64,000 nucleotides of DNA from DAITPV01 sp050692555 (GTDB lineage Bacteria > Actinomycetota > UBA4738 > CALAEC01): assembly GCA_050692555.1 (NCBI GenBank), contig JBOGVS010000007.1, forward strand, positions 1 through 64,000. Reading direction: 5' to 3'. The position numbers were made by a program, and so were the translations under genes. Shown here piece after piece: positions 14,723-23,403 of this stretch. How positions within the stretch are numbered: position 1 is the first letter of the stretch; every line of letters begins with the position of its first letter. The notes below the pieces were generated by a model. That model was not told the origin of the DNA, ran no database searches, and saw only the letters and a list, made by a program, of their open reading frames with translations.

Positions 14723-15523
14723 TCAGTTGAGCGATTCTCGCTGGCGGGCCTGGGCCCATCGTCCGGCGACCCCCTGATAGAGCTCGCCGGCCCCTTCGAG
14801 GTCGCCGGCATCCAGGGCTTCGACCGCCTTCTGGATTTCCAGGACCGAGCGGTCGTCGTCCAGAGCGTTCCAGTCCTCGGGGTCGGTCACATCCGCGTAG
14901 TCGAGCTCGACGGCCGACCCCTCGGCGAAGCACGACAGCCACTCGTCGAGGTCTCGGACGATGGCCCCCACCGGGCCCAGATCATGACGTTCGAGGATCC
15001 CGGCCGCCCGTTGGGCTCGGTCCCGGGCCGAGCGGGCATCGGTCCAGTACGACAGGCGGTACCCGCCTCCGGGCCGTTCCTCGAGACGCCGCTCCCCGTC
15101 CTCGAACAACACGAACCACCGAACGGGGATGTGCCAGGCGCTCTGGAGGATGGCGGGAACGGCGCGGGGGTCACGCTTTCGGATCCCGGCGATCTCCCGG
15201 GCCGCCCGTCGGGCCTCCGCCTCGGGCACCAGGACCTCGGCGACCTCAGCGGGAACGGTCTCCTTGAGCGATAGCAGGCCGGCCAGGACCCGCAGCCTGG
15301 TCCGCCACGGACACACGTACCAATGTCCCTGCGCGAACCGAACGTCCGCGTGCTCACCTTCCACCGTAAGCAGGCCCAGTCCCCCGCCCGCTCCGGCTGA
15401 TCGCTGCCGGTAGACGGCAGGGACCGCCGGACGGTTCCGCTCCTGGACGAGGTAGGGCTCCCAGCGGTTCCGCTCTCGTTCGGGAAGGGCCTCCAGCGGC
15501 TCGAACACCCGGAGGTAGGCCAT
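14723..15523 (-). CDS. Conserved actinobacterial-type hypothetical protein (266 aa)
   Basis: I do not recognise a named family. The protein begins AYLRVFEPLEALPERERNRW, has a central WYVCPWRTRLRVLAGLLS, a RWFVLFEDGER strand motif, and an acidic C-terminal part (DYADVTDPEDWNALDDD) rich in helices. No signal peptide or transmembrane segment. The ATG at 15523 was chosen; another ATG six codons upstream is possible and neither has a clear ribosome binding site. It lies upstream of bldC on the same strand. Confidence 0.55.
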   Translation of the reverse strand: MAYLRVFEPLEALPERERNRWEPYLVQERNRPAVPAVYRQRSAGAGGGLGLLTVEGEHADVRFAQGHWYVCPWRTRLRVLAGLLSLKETVPAEVAEVLVPEAEARRAAREIAGIRKRDPRAVPAILQSAWHIPVRWFVLFEDGERRLEERPGGGYRLSYWTDARSARDRAQRAAGILERHDLGPVGAIVRDLDEWLSCFAEGSAVELDYADVTDPEDWNALDDDRSVLEIQKAVEALDAGDLEGAGELYQGVAGRWAQARQRESLN

Positions 15524-15618
15524 GCCGACCACGGCCGGCATCTTAGCCCCGCCGGACGGCGGCGACCTCGCGTTGCTATATTCGATGCCCGCGAGGCACC
15601 GGAAGGGGAGCCGGGCCC

Positions 15619-16707
15619 ATGGCCGTCTTCTCATCGCTCACCGACGAGTACGAGGAGGTCGTGTTCTTCCACGACCCGCCCTCCGGCCTCCGGGCCATCG
15701 TGGCCATCCACTCCACGGCGCTCGGTCCGGCCCTGGGAGGAACCCGGTACTTCCCGTTCGAGTCCGAGGAAGCGGCGCTCCGGGACGTCCTTCGACTGTC
15801 ACGGGGCATGACCTACAAGGCTGCCGCCGCCGGCCTGGACCTCGGCGGTGGAAAAGCCGTGATCATCGGTGATCCCCAGCGCGACAAGTCCGAGGAGCTG
15901 TTGCGGGCCTACGGCCGGTTCATCGAATCGCTCGGCGGCCGGTACATCACCGCGGAGGACGTGGGGACCTCCCGGGACGACATGGACATGATGCGCCGGG
16001 AGACCCGATGGGTCACCGGCGTCTCGGAGCGACTGGGGGGATCCGGCGATCCGTCTCCGGTCACCGCATTCGGCGTGTACCAGGGGCTCCGGGCCTGCGC
16101 CGAGGAAGCTCTCCGAGTCTCATCGCTGGAGGGGGCTCACGTCGTGGTCCAGGGAGTGGGCAAGGTCGGATACCACCTGGTGAAGCACCTGGTCGATGGA
16201 GGGGCCCGGGTGACGGTGGCCGACGTGGACGTCGATGCCGTGGCTCGGGCCGTCAGGGAGTTCGACGTGGACACGGTGGCTACGGACAAGGCCCACGCCG
16301 TCCCATGCGAGATCTTCTCTCCGTGCGCGCTCGGCGGAGTGATCCGCGACGACACCATCCCCGAGCTCAAGTGCCGGGTGGTGGCGGGCGCGGCCAACAA
16401 CCAGCTCGAGCGTCCCGAGCACGCCGACACCCTGGCAGCCCTGGGGGTCCTGTACGCGCCGGACTACGTCATCAACGCGGGAGGCCTGATCAACGTGGCC
16501 GACGAGCTGAACGGTTACGACAGAGAACGGGCCATGAGGAAGGTTAAGGAGATCTACCGGACCCTTCGGGAGGTCTTTCGCCTGGCCCGGGTGGAAGGCA
16601 TCACTCCCGTCCGGGCGGCCGACCGTCTGGCCACCGATCGGATCGCCAGCGTGAGCCGGGTCCAACTCCTTTGGGTGCCCGGAGGGAGTCGACCCCCCTC
16701 CGGTTAG
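15619..16707 (+). CDS. Leucine/valine dehydrogenase (Glu/Leu/Phe/Val family)
   Basis: Reversibly deaminates branched-chain L-amino acids to 2-oxoacids with NAD+. The 362-residue length fits. The first catalytic lysine region GMTYKAAAAGLDLGGGKAVI and the Rossmann motif VVVQGVGKVGYHLVKHL are present, as are AAANN-type residues (GAANNQL) and NAGGLINVADEL. Context supports catabolism: branched-chain 2-oxoacid dehydrogenase genes follow. The start is preceded by GGAAGGGGAG; TATATT at 15577-15582 may be the -10. Confidence 0.93.
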   Translation: MAVFSSLTDEYEEVVFFHDPPSGLRAIVAIHSTALGPALGGTRYFPFESEEAALRDVLRLSRGMTYKAAAAGLDLGGGKAVIIGDPQRDKSEELLRAYGRFIESLGGRYITAEDVGTSRDDMDMMRRETRWVTGVSERLGGSGDPSPVTAFGVYQGLRACAEEALRVSSLEGAHVVVQGVGKVGYHLVKHLVDGGARVTVADVDVDAVARAVREFDVDTVATDKAHAVPCEIFSPCALGGVIRDDTIPELKCRVVAGAANNQLERPEHADTLAALGVLYAPDYVINAGGLINVADELNGYDRERAMRKVKEIYRTLREVFRLARVEGITPVRAADRLATDRIASVSRVQLLWVPGGSRPPSG

Positions 16708-16763
16708 CTACGTGAATCCACTGAGAATCCCCTGAGCAGGGTGTTTGCATCCCCCGGGGGGGT

Positions 16764-17306
16764 TTGGTATCCATACGCAACTTGCCTGGCCGCCCCCCGA
16801 ACGCCCAGGGGTGCGGGCCGGTCGTCCCATACCCGCGAGCCCGCAGCGGCCGGTCAGACGCCCATCGGCCCTCCTCCCGGGCACTGAGGAGGGGGATTGG
16901 AGCGACCCTCATTTTGGCCCTCCTCCTGGGCATCGAAGCTCCCGCCGGAGCGGCCACCCGCCCGATGGAGAAGTCGCTCCACCGAATGGTCAACCAGGTC
17001 AGGACGGGCTCCGGCCTCCCCGAGCTGAGCCTGGCCGGCCAGCCGACTCGCAAGGCCCGGAAGCACAGCCAGAGGATGGCCGCCAAGGGCCGGATCTTCC
17101 ACACCACCTGCCTGCAATGCAGCTTCGGCCGGACCCGCCGGATCGCCGAGAACGTCGGCATGGGAGGGTCGCTCAACGAGGTGCTGGGGGCCATGATGGG
17201 CAGCTCCGGCCACCAGCAACACATCCTGGGCTCCTACGACCGGGTCGGCCTCGGGGTGGTCCGCCGTAGCGGAGCCGTGTGGGTGACCATGGTCTTCCTG
17301 CAATAG
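16764..17306 (+). CDS. Secreted CAP/SCP-domain protein
   Basis: A TTG start behind GGGGGGG gives 180 residues. After a basic arm, RRGIGATLILALLLGIEAPA is a signal peptide ending near AGAA. The mature domain has the CAP pattern: LVNQVRTGSGLPEL-like helix, HSQRMAAKGRIFHT, IAENVGMG and VGLGVVRRSGAVWVTMVF. Two cysteines in TTCLQCSFG are unusual and might form a disulfide or bind metal. Start choice is uncertain because of the rare codon. Role unknown; CAP proteins are extracellular. Confidence 0.75.
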   Translation: MVSIRNLPGRPPNAQGCGPVVPYPRARSGRSDAHRPSSRALRRGIGATLILALLLGIEAPAGAATRPMEKSLHRMVNQVRTGSGLPELSLAGQPTRKARKHSQRMAAKGRIFHTTCLQCSFGRTRRIAENVGMGGSLNEVLGAMMGSSGHQQHILGSYDRVGLGVVRRSGAVWVTMVFLQ

Positions 17307-17430
17307 CACGGACAACCCTTCTCTCTCTCGCCACGTCCCTCGCCGATACCGCAGGCGACGAACCGTGGCCGCCTCAGCGGTGGGTGCCCTATCCTGGGAG
17401 CGGCCCCGCACCGGGGCCGGGAGGTTCCGT

Positions 17431-18525
17431 GTGATCGAGGGATCCGAGACCGTACGTATCCTCAACCCCGACGGGAGCGTGGCGGATAACGAGGCCCGGG
17501 AGTCGCTCGACCTCAAGGAAGAGGACCACCGGGCTCTGTATCGGTCCATGGCCCTGACCCGGCAGGTCGATCTGGAGTGCACCGCGCTGCAACGCCAGGG
17601 AGAGCTTGCCGTCTACCCGCCGCTGCTCGGTCAAGAGGCCGCCCAGGTGGGCAGCGCCTATGCCCTGGGCGAGGAAGACTTCGTGTTCCCCTCCTACCGT
17701 GAGGTCGGGGTGGCCGTGGTCCGGGGCGTCGACCTGGTGGAGTACCTCCATTTCCATCGGGGAACCAGGCACGGTGGCATCGACGACCCCATCGGCAGCC
17801 GCTTCGCGGAGATCGCGGTGCCGGTCTCCAGCCAGATCCTCCACGCCGTTGGGTGGGCCATGGGGGCCTGGAAGGACGGCCGGAATGTATGCGCCATCGC
17901 GTACTTCGGCGACGGCGCCACGTCGCAGGGCGACTTCCACGAGGGCTGCAACTTCGCCTCCGTGTTCCGGAGCCCGGTCATCTTCTTCTGCCAGAACAAC
18001 GGCTGGGCGATCTCGGTCCCCCTCCACAAGCAGACCGCGGCACCGATCTGGCGCAAGGCCGGGGCCTATGGCTTCCCGGGCGTCCAGGTGGACGGGAACG
18101 ATGTGCTGGCGACGTACATGGTGACCAGGGAGGCCGCCGAGCGGGCTCGGGTCGAGCACGTGCCCACCCTGATCGAGGCGGTGACCTACCGGATGGGTCC
18201 CCACTCCACGGCCGACGACCGCAGCCGCTACCAGCCCCAGGAGGAGATCGAGCGGTGGCGGGCGCTCGACCCCCTGGTGCGCTATCGGCGGTTCCTGGAA
18301 TCGGAGCGGCTGGCCGATCCCCCGTTCCTGGACCTGGTGGAGAAGGACGCCAAGGAGCTGGCCGCATCGGTTCGCGCGGGGATCGCCGGGGCTCCCGCGC
18401 GAGACTTCCGCGAGATGTTCGGGTGGGTGTTCGCCGATCTCCCGCCCCACCTGGCCCGCCAGCGCGACGAGGTTGGCGTGGATCAGGAGGGCCAGGGTGG
18501 ACCCCAGGAGGGACCCGGTGGCTGA
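17431..18525 (+). CDS. bkdA: Branched-chain 2-oxoacid dehydrogenase E1 component, alpha subunit
   Basis: Thiamine-diphosphate-dependent decarboxylase subunit. The ThDP-binding motif is GDGATSQGDFHEGCNFASV...NN (ending CQNNGWAIS), and HSTADDRSRY matches the phosphorylation-loop region. 364 residues is normal. GTG at 17431 follows GGGAGG. The last eight bases overlap the beta-subunit gene (GTGGCTGA), giving tight coupling. Sequence alone does not exclude pyruvate dehydrogenase; leucine dehydrogenase upstream favours branched-chain substrates. Confidence 0.9.
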   Translation: MIEGSETVRILNPDGSVADNEARESLDLKEEDHRALYRSMALTRQVDLECTALQRQGELAVYPPLLGQEAAQVGSAYALGEEDFVFPSYREVGVAVVRGVDLVEYLHFHRGTRHGGIDDPIGSRFAEIAVPVSSQILHAVGWAMGAWKDGRNVCAIAYFGDGATSQGDFHEGCNFASVFRSPVIFFCQNNGWAISVPLHKQTAAPIWRKAGAYGFPGVQVDGNDVLATYMVTREAAERARVEHVPTLIEAVTYRMGPHSTADDRSRYQPQEEIERWRALDPLVRYRRFLESERLADPPFLDLVEKDAKELAASVRAGIAGAPARDFREMFGWVFADLPPHLARQRDEVGVDQEGQGGPQEGPGG

Positions 18526-19492
18526 GGTCACCATGGCCCAGGCGCTCAACGAAGGCCTCCGCCGTTCCCTGCGCGAGGACGACCGGGTCCTGGTGTTCGG
18601 CGAGGACATCGGGAAGCTGGGCGGAGTGTTCCGGATCACCGACCGGCTCCAGGATGAGTTCGGCGAGGAGCGAGTGTTCGACACTCCCCTGGCCGAGTCG
18701 GCCATCCTGGGCGTCTCGGTGGGACTGGCCCTGGCGGGGTGGAAGCCGGTGACCGAGATGCAGTTCGACGCGTTCTCCTATCCAGCCCTGGACCAGGTGA
18801 TCTCTCACGTGGCCAAGTACCGGTTCCGTTCTGCCGGAACCGCCGGTATGCCGATCGTGATGCGCATCCCCTGCGGTGGGGGGATCGGAGCGGCGGAGCA
18901 CCACTCCGAGAGCCCGGAGGCGTACTACGCCCACACCGCCGGCCTGAAGGTGGTGATGCCTTCGTCTCCGGTCGATGCCTTCAACCTCCTGGTGCGATCG
19001 ATCCAGGACCCCGACCCGGTGATCTTCTTCGAGCCCAAGAGTCGGTACTGGACCAAGGAGTCGGGCGCCCTCGAGCCGAACGGCCTCCCGCTCGGTCGCG
19101 CCCGGATAGCTCGGGAGGGAACCCACGCCACCCTGGTGAGCTGGGGCGGGATGGTCCACCGATGCCTGGAGGCCGCCGAGGCCGCTGCCGAGGACGGCGT
19201 GGAGCTGGAGGTCGTCGACCTGCGCTCGCTGGTGCCACTGGACCTCGAGGCCCTGGCGGGGACGGCCAGGAAGACCGGCCGGGTCGTGGTGGTGCACGAG
19301 GCTCCCCTGACCGCCGGCTTCGGGGCGGAGGTGGTGGCCCGCATCGTGGAGGACGCCTTCGAGTACCTGGAGGCCCCTGTCTTGCGGGTGGCCGGCTATG
19401 ACCTGCCGTACCCGCCGGCCACGGTGGAGGAGCATTACCTCCCGAGCGTGGACCGGATCCTCGATGCGGTCGACCGGACCCTGTGGTACTGA
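18518..19492 (+). CDS. bkdB: Branched-chain 2-oxoacid dehydrogenase E1 component, beta subunit
   Basis: A 324-residue transketolase-type subunit: MAQALNEGLRRSLREDDRVLVFGEDIG at the N-terminus (seen as two motifs), a central FDTPLAESAILGVSVGLAL and C-terminal VRVAGYDLPYPP-type segment. It pairs with E1 alpha to form the ThDP site. GTG at 18518 follows AGGAGG (18506-18511) at ideal spacing. It overlaps the previous gene by 8 bases and ends 2 bases before E2. Confidence 0.92.
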   Translation: MAEVTMAQALNEGLRRSLREDDRVLVFGEDIGKLGGVFRITDRLQDEFGEERVFDTPLAESAILGVSVGLALAGWKPVTEMQFDAFSYPALDQVISHVAKYRFRSAGTAGMPIVMRIPCGGGIGAAEHHSESPEAYYAHTAGLKVVMPSSPVDAFNLLVRSIQDPDPVIFFEPKSRYWTKESGALEPNGLPLGRARIAREGTHATLVSWGGMVHRCLEAAEAAAEDGVELEVVDLRSLVPLDLEALAGTARKTGRVVVVHEAPLTAGFGAEVVARIVEDAFEYLEAPVLRVAGYDLPYPPATVEEHYLPSVDRILDAVDRTLWY

Positions 19493-19494
19493 TC

Positions 19495-20802
19495 ATGGCG
19501 GAGCGGGTCTTCAATCTTCCCGACCTCGGCGAGGGACTGGAGGACGCCGAGATCGTGGAATGGAAGGTGGCCGAGGGCGACGACGTCGAGCTCAACCAGC
19601 CCCTGGTCGAAGTGAATACGGCCAAGGCCCTGGTGGAGATCCCCTCCCCCCTGGCCGGCGTGGTGGCTTCGCTGCACGGGGCTCCCGGTGACGTGGTGGC
19701 CGTCGGCGCGCCACTGGTGACCTTCCGGGTCGGGGCCGAGACGGCCGCGCCGGACTCGGAAGGCCCGGTGGCGGGAGGCCAGACCGCCAAGCGTGAGGCC
19801 GTGCTGGTCGGCTACGGGGTGGAGTCCCAGAGCTCTCGTCCCCGGAGGCGCCGGCTCACGCCGCCCGGACCCCGGACTGCCGCGCAGGAGGCCACGCCCC
19901 GCCGGGGTGGGCGGGCCACCCCGCCGGTCCGGCGCCTGGCCCGAGAGCGCGGCGTCGACCTGACGGTCGTCCCGGGCTCCGGCCCCGACGGCCGGATCAC
20001 CAGGGAGGACGTCCTGAAGGCCGCGGGCTCCGGATCCGGGGCGAGCGCCGAGCGGGGTGGGCCTTCGGGAGAGGGTGGAGCGGGCTTGTCGGCCGCACCG
20101 GCCGCCGGGGCCGAGGAGCGGATCCCGGTGCGCGGGGTGCGCCGGCTGATCGCCCAGAAGATGTCCCGCTCATGGTCAGAGATCCCCCACGTCACCACGT
20201 TCCACACCGCCGACGCCACCCACGTGGAGGCGCTCCGGCGAGAGCTGTCGGAGGCGTCGGGGACGAAGGTGAGCGCCCTGGCCATCGTGGTCCGGGCCCT
20301 GGTAGAGGTGTGCCGGTCCCATCCTCTCCTCAACTCCTCGTTCGACGCTGATGCGGGCGAGATCGTCTTGAAGGGCTCCTACCACATGGGGATCGCCACC
20401 GACACCGACCGCGGGCTCCTGGTGCCCGTGGTTCGCGACGCTGACCACAAGGGGATCGTCGAGCTCGCCGACCAGATCGCGGGGCTGGTGGAGGCCGCCC
20501 GCTCGGGGACGGCCGGTCCCGACCAGCTCACGGGGAGCACCATCACCGTCACCAACGTGGGCACGTACGGCTCTGCGTTCGGCACGCCGATCATCAACCA
20601 CCCCGAGGCGGCCATCCTGGCGCTGGGGCGGGTGGAGCCGCGCGCCCTGGTGGTGGACGGCGAGGTGACGGCGCGCCCCGCGGTGACACTGTCCCTGTCG
20701 TTCGACCACCGGGTCATCGACGGTGCGGACGCCGACCGGGCCATGACCGCGCTGCGGGAGATCGTGGAGAGCCCGTTCCGTCTCGGCGCGCTGCCGCGGT
20801 GA
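19495..20802 (+). CDS. bkdC: Dihydrolipoamide acyltransferase, E2 component
   Basis: A 435-residue E2 with one N-terminal lipoyl domain (lipoyl-lysine in NTAKALVEIP), a Pro/Arg/Gly-rich linker, a peripheral-subunit-binding domain (PPVRRLARERGVDLTVV...GRITREDVL), a second linker and the catalytic domain ending in SFDHRVIDGADA with the active-site His and Asp. It transfers the acyl group to CoA. No E3 gene follows, so lipoamide dehydrogenase must come from elsewhere in the genome. Confidence 0.93.
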   Translation: MAERVFNLPDLGEGLEDAEIVEWKVAEGDDVELNQPLVEVNTAKALVEIPSPLAGVVASLHGAPGDVVAVGAPLVTFRVGAETAAPDSEGPVAGGQTAKREAVLVGYGVESQSSRPRRRRLTPPGPRTAAQEATPRRGGRATPPVRRLARERGVDLTVVPGSGPDGRITREDVLKAAGSGSGASAERGGPSGEGGAGLSAAPAAGAEERIPVRGVRRLIAQKMSRSWSEIPHVTTFHTADATHVEALRRELSEASGTKVSALAIVVRALVEVCRSHPLLNSSFDADAGEIVLKGSYHMGIATDTDRGLLVPVVRDADHKGIVELADQIAGLVEAARSGTAGPDQLTGSTITVTNVGTYGSAFGTPIINHPEAAILALGRVEPRALVVDGEVTARPAVTLSLSFDHRVIDGADADRAMTALREIVESPFRLGALPR

Positions 20803-20812
20803 CCGGCCCGGC

Positions 20813-21730
20813 ATGAAGATCGTCTCCCTGTTGCCCTCCGCCACCGAAGTGGTGTTCGCCCTGGGCCTGGGCGACGACCTGTCGGGGGTGACCTTCGAGT
20901 GCGACTACCCCCCCGAGGCCCGGACCAAGCCGGTGATCTCGGACACCGCGCTCCCGACCGACCGGCCGCTCTCTTCCCGAGAAATCGACGACCTGGTGAA
21001 CCAGCACATGGAGGCCAAGGATCCCCTGTACGTCCTGGACAAGGAGCTGATCGGGAGGATCCAGCCGGACCTCATCCTCACCCAGGACCTCTGCCGGGTG
21101 TGCGCCGTGCCCTCCGGCCAGGTGGAGGATGCCCTGGAGGAGCTGGGGTGCCGGGCGGAGGTGGTGTCCATGGATCCCCAGAGCCTGGACGGCGTCCTCG
21201 AGTCGTTCCTCGACGTCGGCAGGGCCACCGGGACCGAGACCCGGGCCCAGGAGCTGGTGGCCTCGCTCCGGGAGCGGATCGAGGCGGTTCGGGCCAGGGC
21301 CACCCGGCTGCCGAGGATCCGGACCCTGGCCCTGGAATGGCTGGATCCCCCGTTCGTGGGCGGCCACTGGATCCCAGAGATGGTTCATCTGGCCGCCGGC
21401 GAGAACCTGCTCAACGAGCCCAAGCAGCGCTCCCGGACCGTGACCTGGCGGAACATCGCCGACGCGGCCCCGGAGGTCGTGGCGTTCATGCCTTGCGGGT
21501 ACTACCTCCCCGAGGCGGAGGAGGAGGCCGGGGGGCTCTACCTGGTACCCGAGTTCAAGGAGACCACCGCCCGCGCCGAGGGGACCGTGTACGCGACGGA
21601 CGCGTCCTCGTTCTTCTCCCGTCCGGGACCGCGGATCGTGGACGGCCTGGAGATCCTGGCCTGGGCCATCCACCCCGACACCTTTCCCGAGCCGCCCGCC
21701 GGGACCATCTCGCGGGTCTCCGGTCCCTGA
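20813..21730 (+). CDS. Cobalamin/Fe3+-siderophore binding-type protein (BtuF-like), no signal peptide
   Basis: 305 residues with the class III periplasmic-binding fold: KIVSLLPSATEVVFALGLGDDLSGVT at the N-terminus (as two motifs), TQDLCRVCAVPSGQVEDAL, and a C-terminal LEILAWAIHPDTFP. No signal sequence or lipobox precedes the fold, so it appears cytoplasmic, which is typical of a widespread actinobacterial subgroup of unknown role. No permease or ATPase genes are adjacent. It starts 10 bases after E2 and may be in that operon. Confidence 0.75.
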   Translation: MKIVSLLPSATEVVFALGLGDDLSGVTFECDYPPEARTKPVISDTALPTDRPLSSREIDDLVNQHMEAKDPLYVLDKELIGRIQPDLILTQDLCRVCAVPSGQVEDALEELGCRAEVVSMDPQSLDGVLESFLDVGRATGTETRAQELVASLRERIEAVRARATRLPRIRTLALEWLDPPFVGGHWIPEMVHLAAGENLLNEPKQRSRTVTWRNIADAAPEVVAFMPCGYYLPEAEEEAGGLYLVPEFKETTARAEGTVYATDASSFFSRPGPRIVDGLEILAWAIHPDTFPEPPAGTISRVSGP

Positions 21731-21773
21731 ACGCCGGTTGATGGCCCGGCACGCCGGGCATTACGGTGGTGTC

Positions 21774-21989
21774 GTGCGGGGCAAGAACTTGGTCACCCCC
21801 GACCACGTCGGGCAGCGAGTGACGTTCCAGTACGAGCTCCCCAACGGGTACGTCGGCGAGGTGGTGGGGGTGCTCCGGTGGTACGACGACGCGGCCGAGA
21901 CCTTCGTGGTCGAGAACCGAGAGGGGCGGCTGGTCCGGGTCCCGGCGAAGGGTGTTCGGGCCGGTCGGCCGGTGATCCCCCGGGCCTGA
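21774..21989 (+). CDS. Small SH3-like barrel protein (71 aa)
   Basis: VTPDHVGQRVTFQYELPNG...EVVGVLRWYDD...FVVENREGRLVRVPAKGVRAGRPV resembles the SH3-like beta-barrel found at the N-terminus of actinobacterial GNAT acetyltransferases of the Rv0428c type, but here it stands alone. GTG at 21774 removes an atypical leader. It ends 4 bases before the convergent menC-like gene. Function unknown. Confidence 0.5.
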   Translation: MRGKNLVTPDHVGQRVTFQYELPNGYVGEVVGVLRWYDDAAETFVVENREGRLVRVPAKGVRAGRPVIPRA

Positions 21990-21993
21990 ACCC

Positions 21994-23100
21994 CTAGCCT
22001 GCCGGAATCCAGTCGGTGCTGGTGGTGACCTCGTCCAGCGCGTCGCGGAGGACCCTCACCCCGAGCCCCGGACCGGTGGGCACCGGAAGGCGCCCCTCCT
22101 CCAGCACGAACGGGTCCGTGATGTCGCGGTGGAAATACCGGTCCGAGGCCGACGTGTCGCCCGGAAGGACGAACCCCGGGAGCGCGGCCAGCGCGACGTT
22201 CGCTGCGCGACCCAGGCCGGTCTCCAGCATCCCGCCGCACCACACGGGCACGCCGCCGGCCTGACACACGTCGTGGACCCTGCGGGCCTCGAGGTAGCCC
22301 CCCACCCGCCCCGCCTTGATGTTCACGATCCGGCACGCTCCCAGGGCGATGGCGTCGGCGGCCGCCTTCGCCGAGGTGATGGATTCATCCAGACAGATCG
22401 GCGTGGCGATCCGCTTGGCCAGCTCCGCGTGGCCCAGAACCTCCTCTTCGGGCAGGGGCTGCTCGATGAGCAGGAGGTCGAACTGGTCGAGCCGGGCAAG
22501 CCGCGGCGCGTCGGCCAGCGAATACGCCGCGTTCGCGTCGACCTGGAGGAGGATGTCCCCGAACCTCTGCCTGGTCGCCTCCACCGGTTCGACGTCCCAC
22601 CCCGGCTCGATCTTGAGCTTGATCCGGCGATATCCCTCGGCCAGGTACGCCTCGACCGCCTCCAGGAGCTCGGGGATCGAGTCCATGATCCCGACCGACA
22701 CTCCGCAGTCGACCCGATCCCGGACGGCGCCGAGGTACCGTCCGAACGACAGGTCCAACAGACGGAGCTCGGCGTCAAGGACGGCCATCTCCACGGCTGC
22801 CTTGGCCATCCGGTGACCCTTCACCTCCGCGAGCAGGGAAAGGATCTGCCCCGCCGTAACCTCGTCCGGAGCGAACACCCGAGGCAGCAGGTGGTGCCGA
22901 AGAACGGCCTCGGCCGCGTCAACGTATTCGGAGGAGTACAGGGGCGCCTTCCCGGCCACGCATTCCCCCCACCCCTCGACCTCCGGCGTCTCCACTCGCA
23001 GGAGCAGCGCGTCCCGCTCCGTCTCGGTCCCGAACGACGTCCGGAACGGGGCCACGAGCGGTAGGGAAACGCGGCGAAGCTCGACGCCCGCCAGCTTCAC
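21994..23100 (-). CDS. menC: o-Succinylbenzoate synthase / N-succinylamino-acid racemase (enolase superfamily)
   Basis: 368 residues with all enolase-superfamily landmarks: KLKIEPG (first Lys), LQVDANAAY (metal Asp), LIEQPL (Glu), CLDESI (Asp), NIKAGRVGG (second Lys) and GGMLETGLGR. Members of this subgroup make o-succinylbenzoate for menaquinone and/or racemise N-succinylamino acids. No other men gene is nearby, so the racemase role, or a dipeptide epimerase-like one, is equally possible. The GTG start overlaps the preceding Lrp-domain gene's TGA (GTGA). Confidence 0.85.
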   Translation of the reverse strand: MKLAGVELRRVSLPLVAPFRTSFGTETERDALLLRVETPEVEGWGECVAGKAPLYSSEYVDAAEAVLRHHLLPRVFAPDEVTAGQILSLLAEVKGHRMAKAAVEMAVLDAELRLLDLSFGRYLGAVRDRVDCGVSVGIMDSIPELLEAVEAYLAEGYRRIKLKIEPGWDVEPVEATRQRFGDILLQVDANAAYSLADAPRLARLDQFDLLLIEQPLPEEEVLGHAELAKRIATPICLDESITSAKAAADAIALGACRIVNIKAGRVGGYLEARRVHDVCQAGGVPVWCGGMLETGLGRAANVALAALPGFVLPGDTSASDRYFHRDITDPFVLEEGRLPVPTGPGLGVRVLRDALDEVTTSTDWIPAG

Positions 23101-23342
23101 GTGGTGTCCTCCGAGCCGGGCACGACACAGACCAGGGTTCGGGTCACCCCCGTGCAGGCCTGGATCTCGGTGACCACGATCCTGGCCAGCTCATCCAGGC
23201 CCGCCGCCTTCACCCGCGCGATGATGTCGTAGGGACCGGCCACGTCATCCGCCCACTCGACGCCGGTGGCCCGGGCCACATCGCCCGAGACCGCGCTCGA
23301 GAGACCGATCTCCACCTGGATCAGGACGTACGCCTCGATCAT
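23097..23342 (-). CDS. Stand-alone Lrp/AsnC ligand-binding (RAM) domain protein
   Basis: 81 residues forming one alpha/beta sandwich: IEAYVLIQVEIGL, GPYDIIARVKAAGLDEL and VTEIQACTGVTRTLVCVV are the usual strands and helices. There is no HTH domain. Such stand-alone RAM domains bind amino acids and can assemble into rings; their partners are often unknown. ATG follows GGAGGAGGGATGG. Its stop overlaps the start of the menC-like gene, which suggests amino-acid-linked regulation or interaction. Confidence 0.8.
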   Translation of the reverse strand: MIEAYVLIQVEIGLSSAVSGDVARATGVEWADDVAGPYDIIARVKAAGLDELARIVVTEIQACTGVTRTLVCVVPGSEDTT

Positions 23343-23403
23343 CCCATCCCTCCTCCCCGCACAGCCTAGACGCGGGCGAGGCGCGGGACGGGGAGGCGAG
23401 AAC

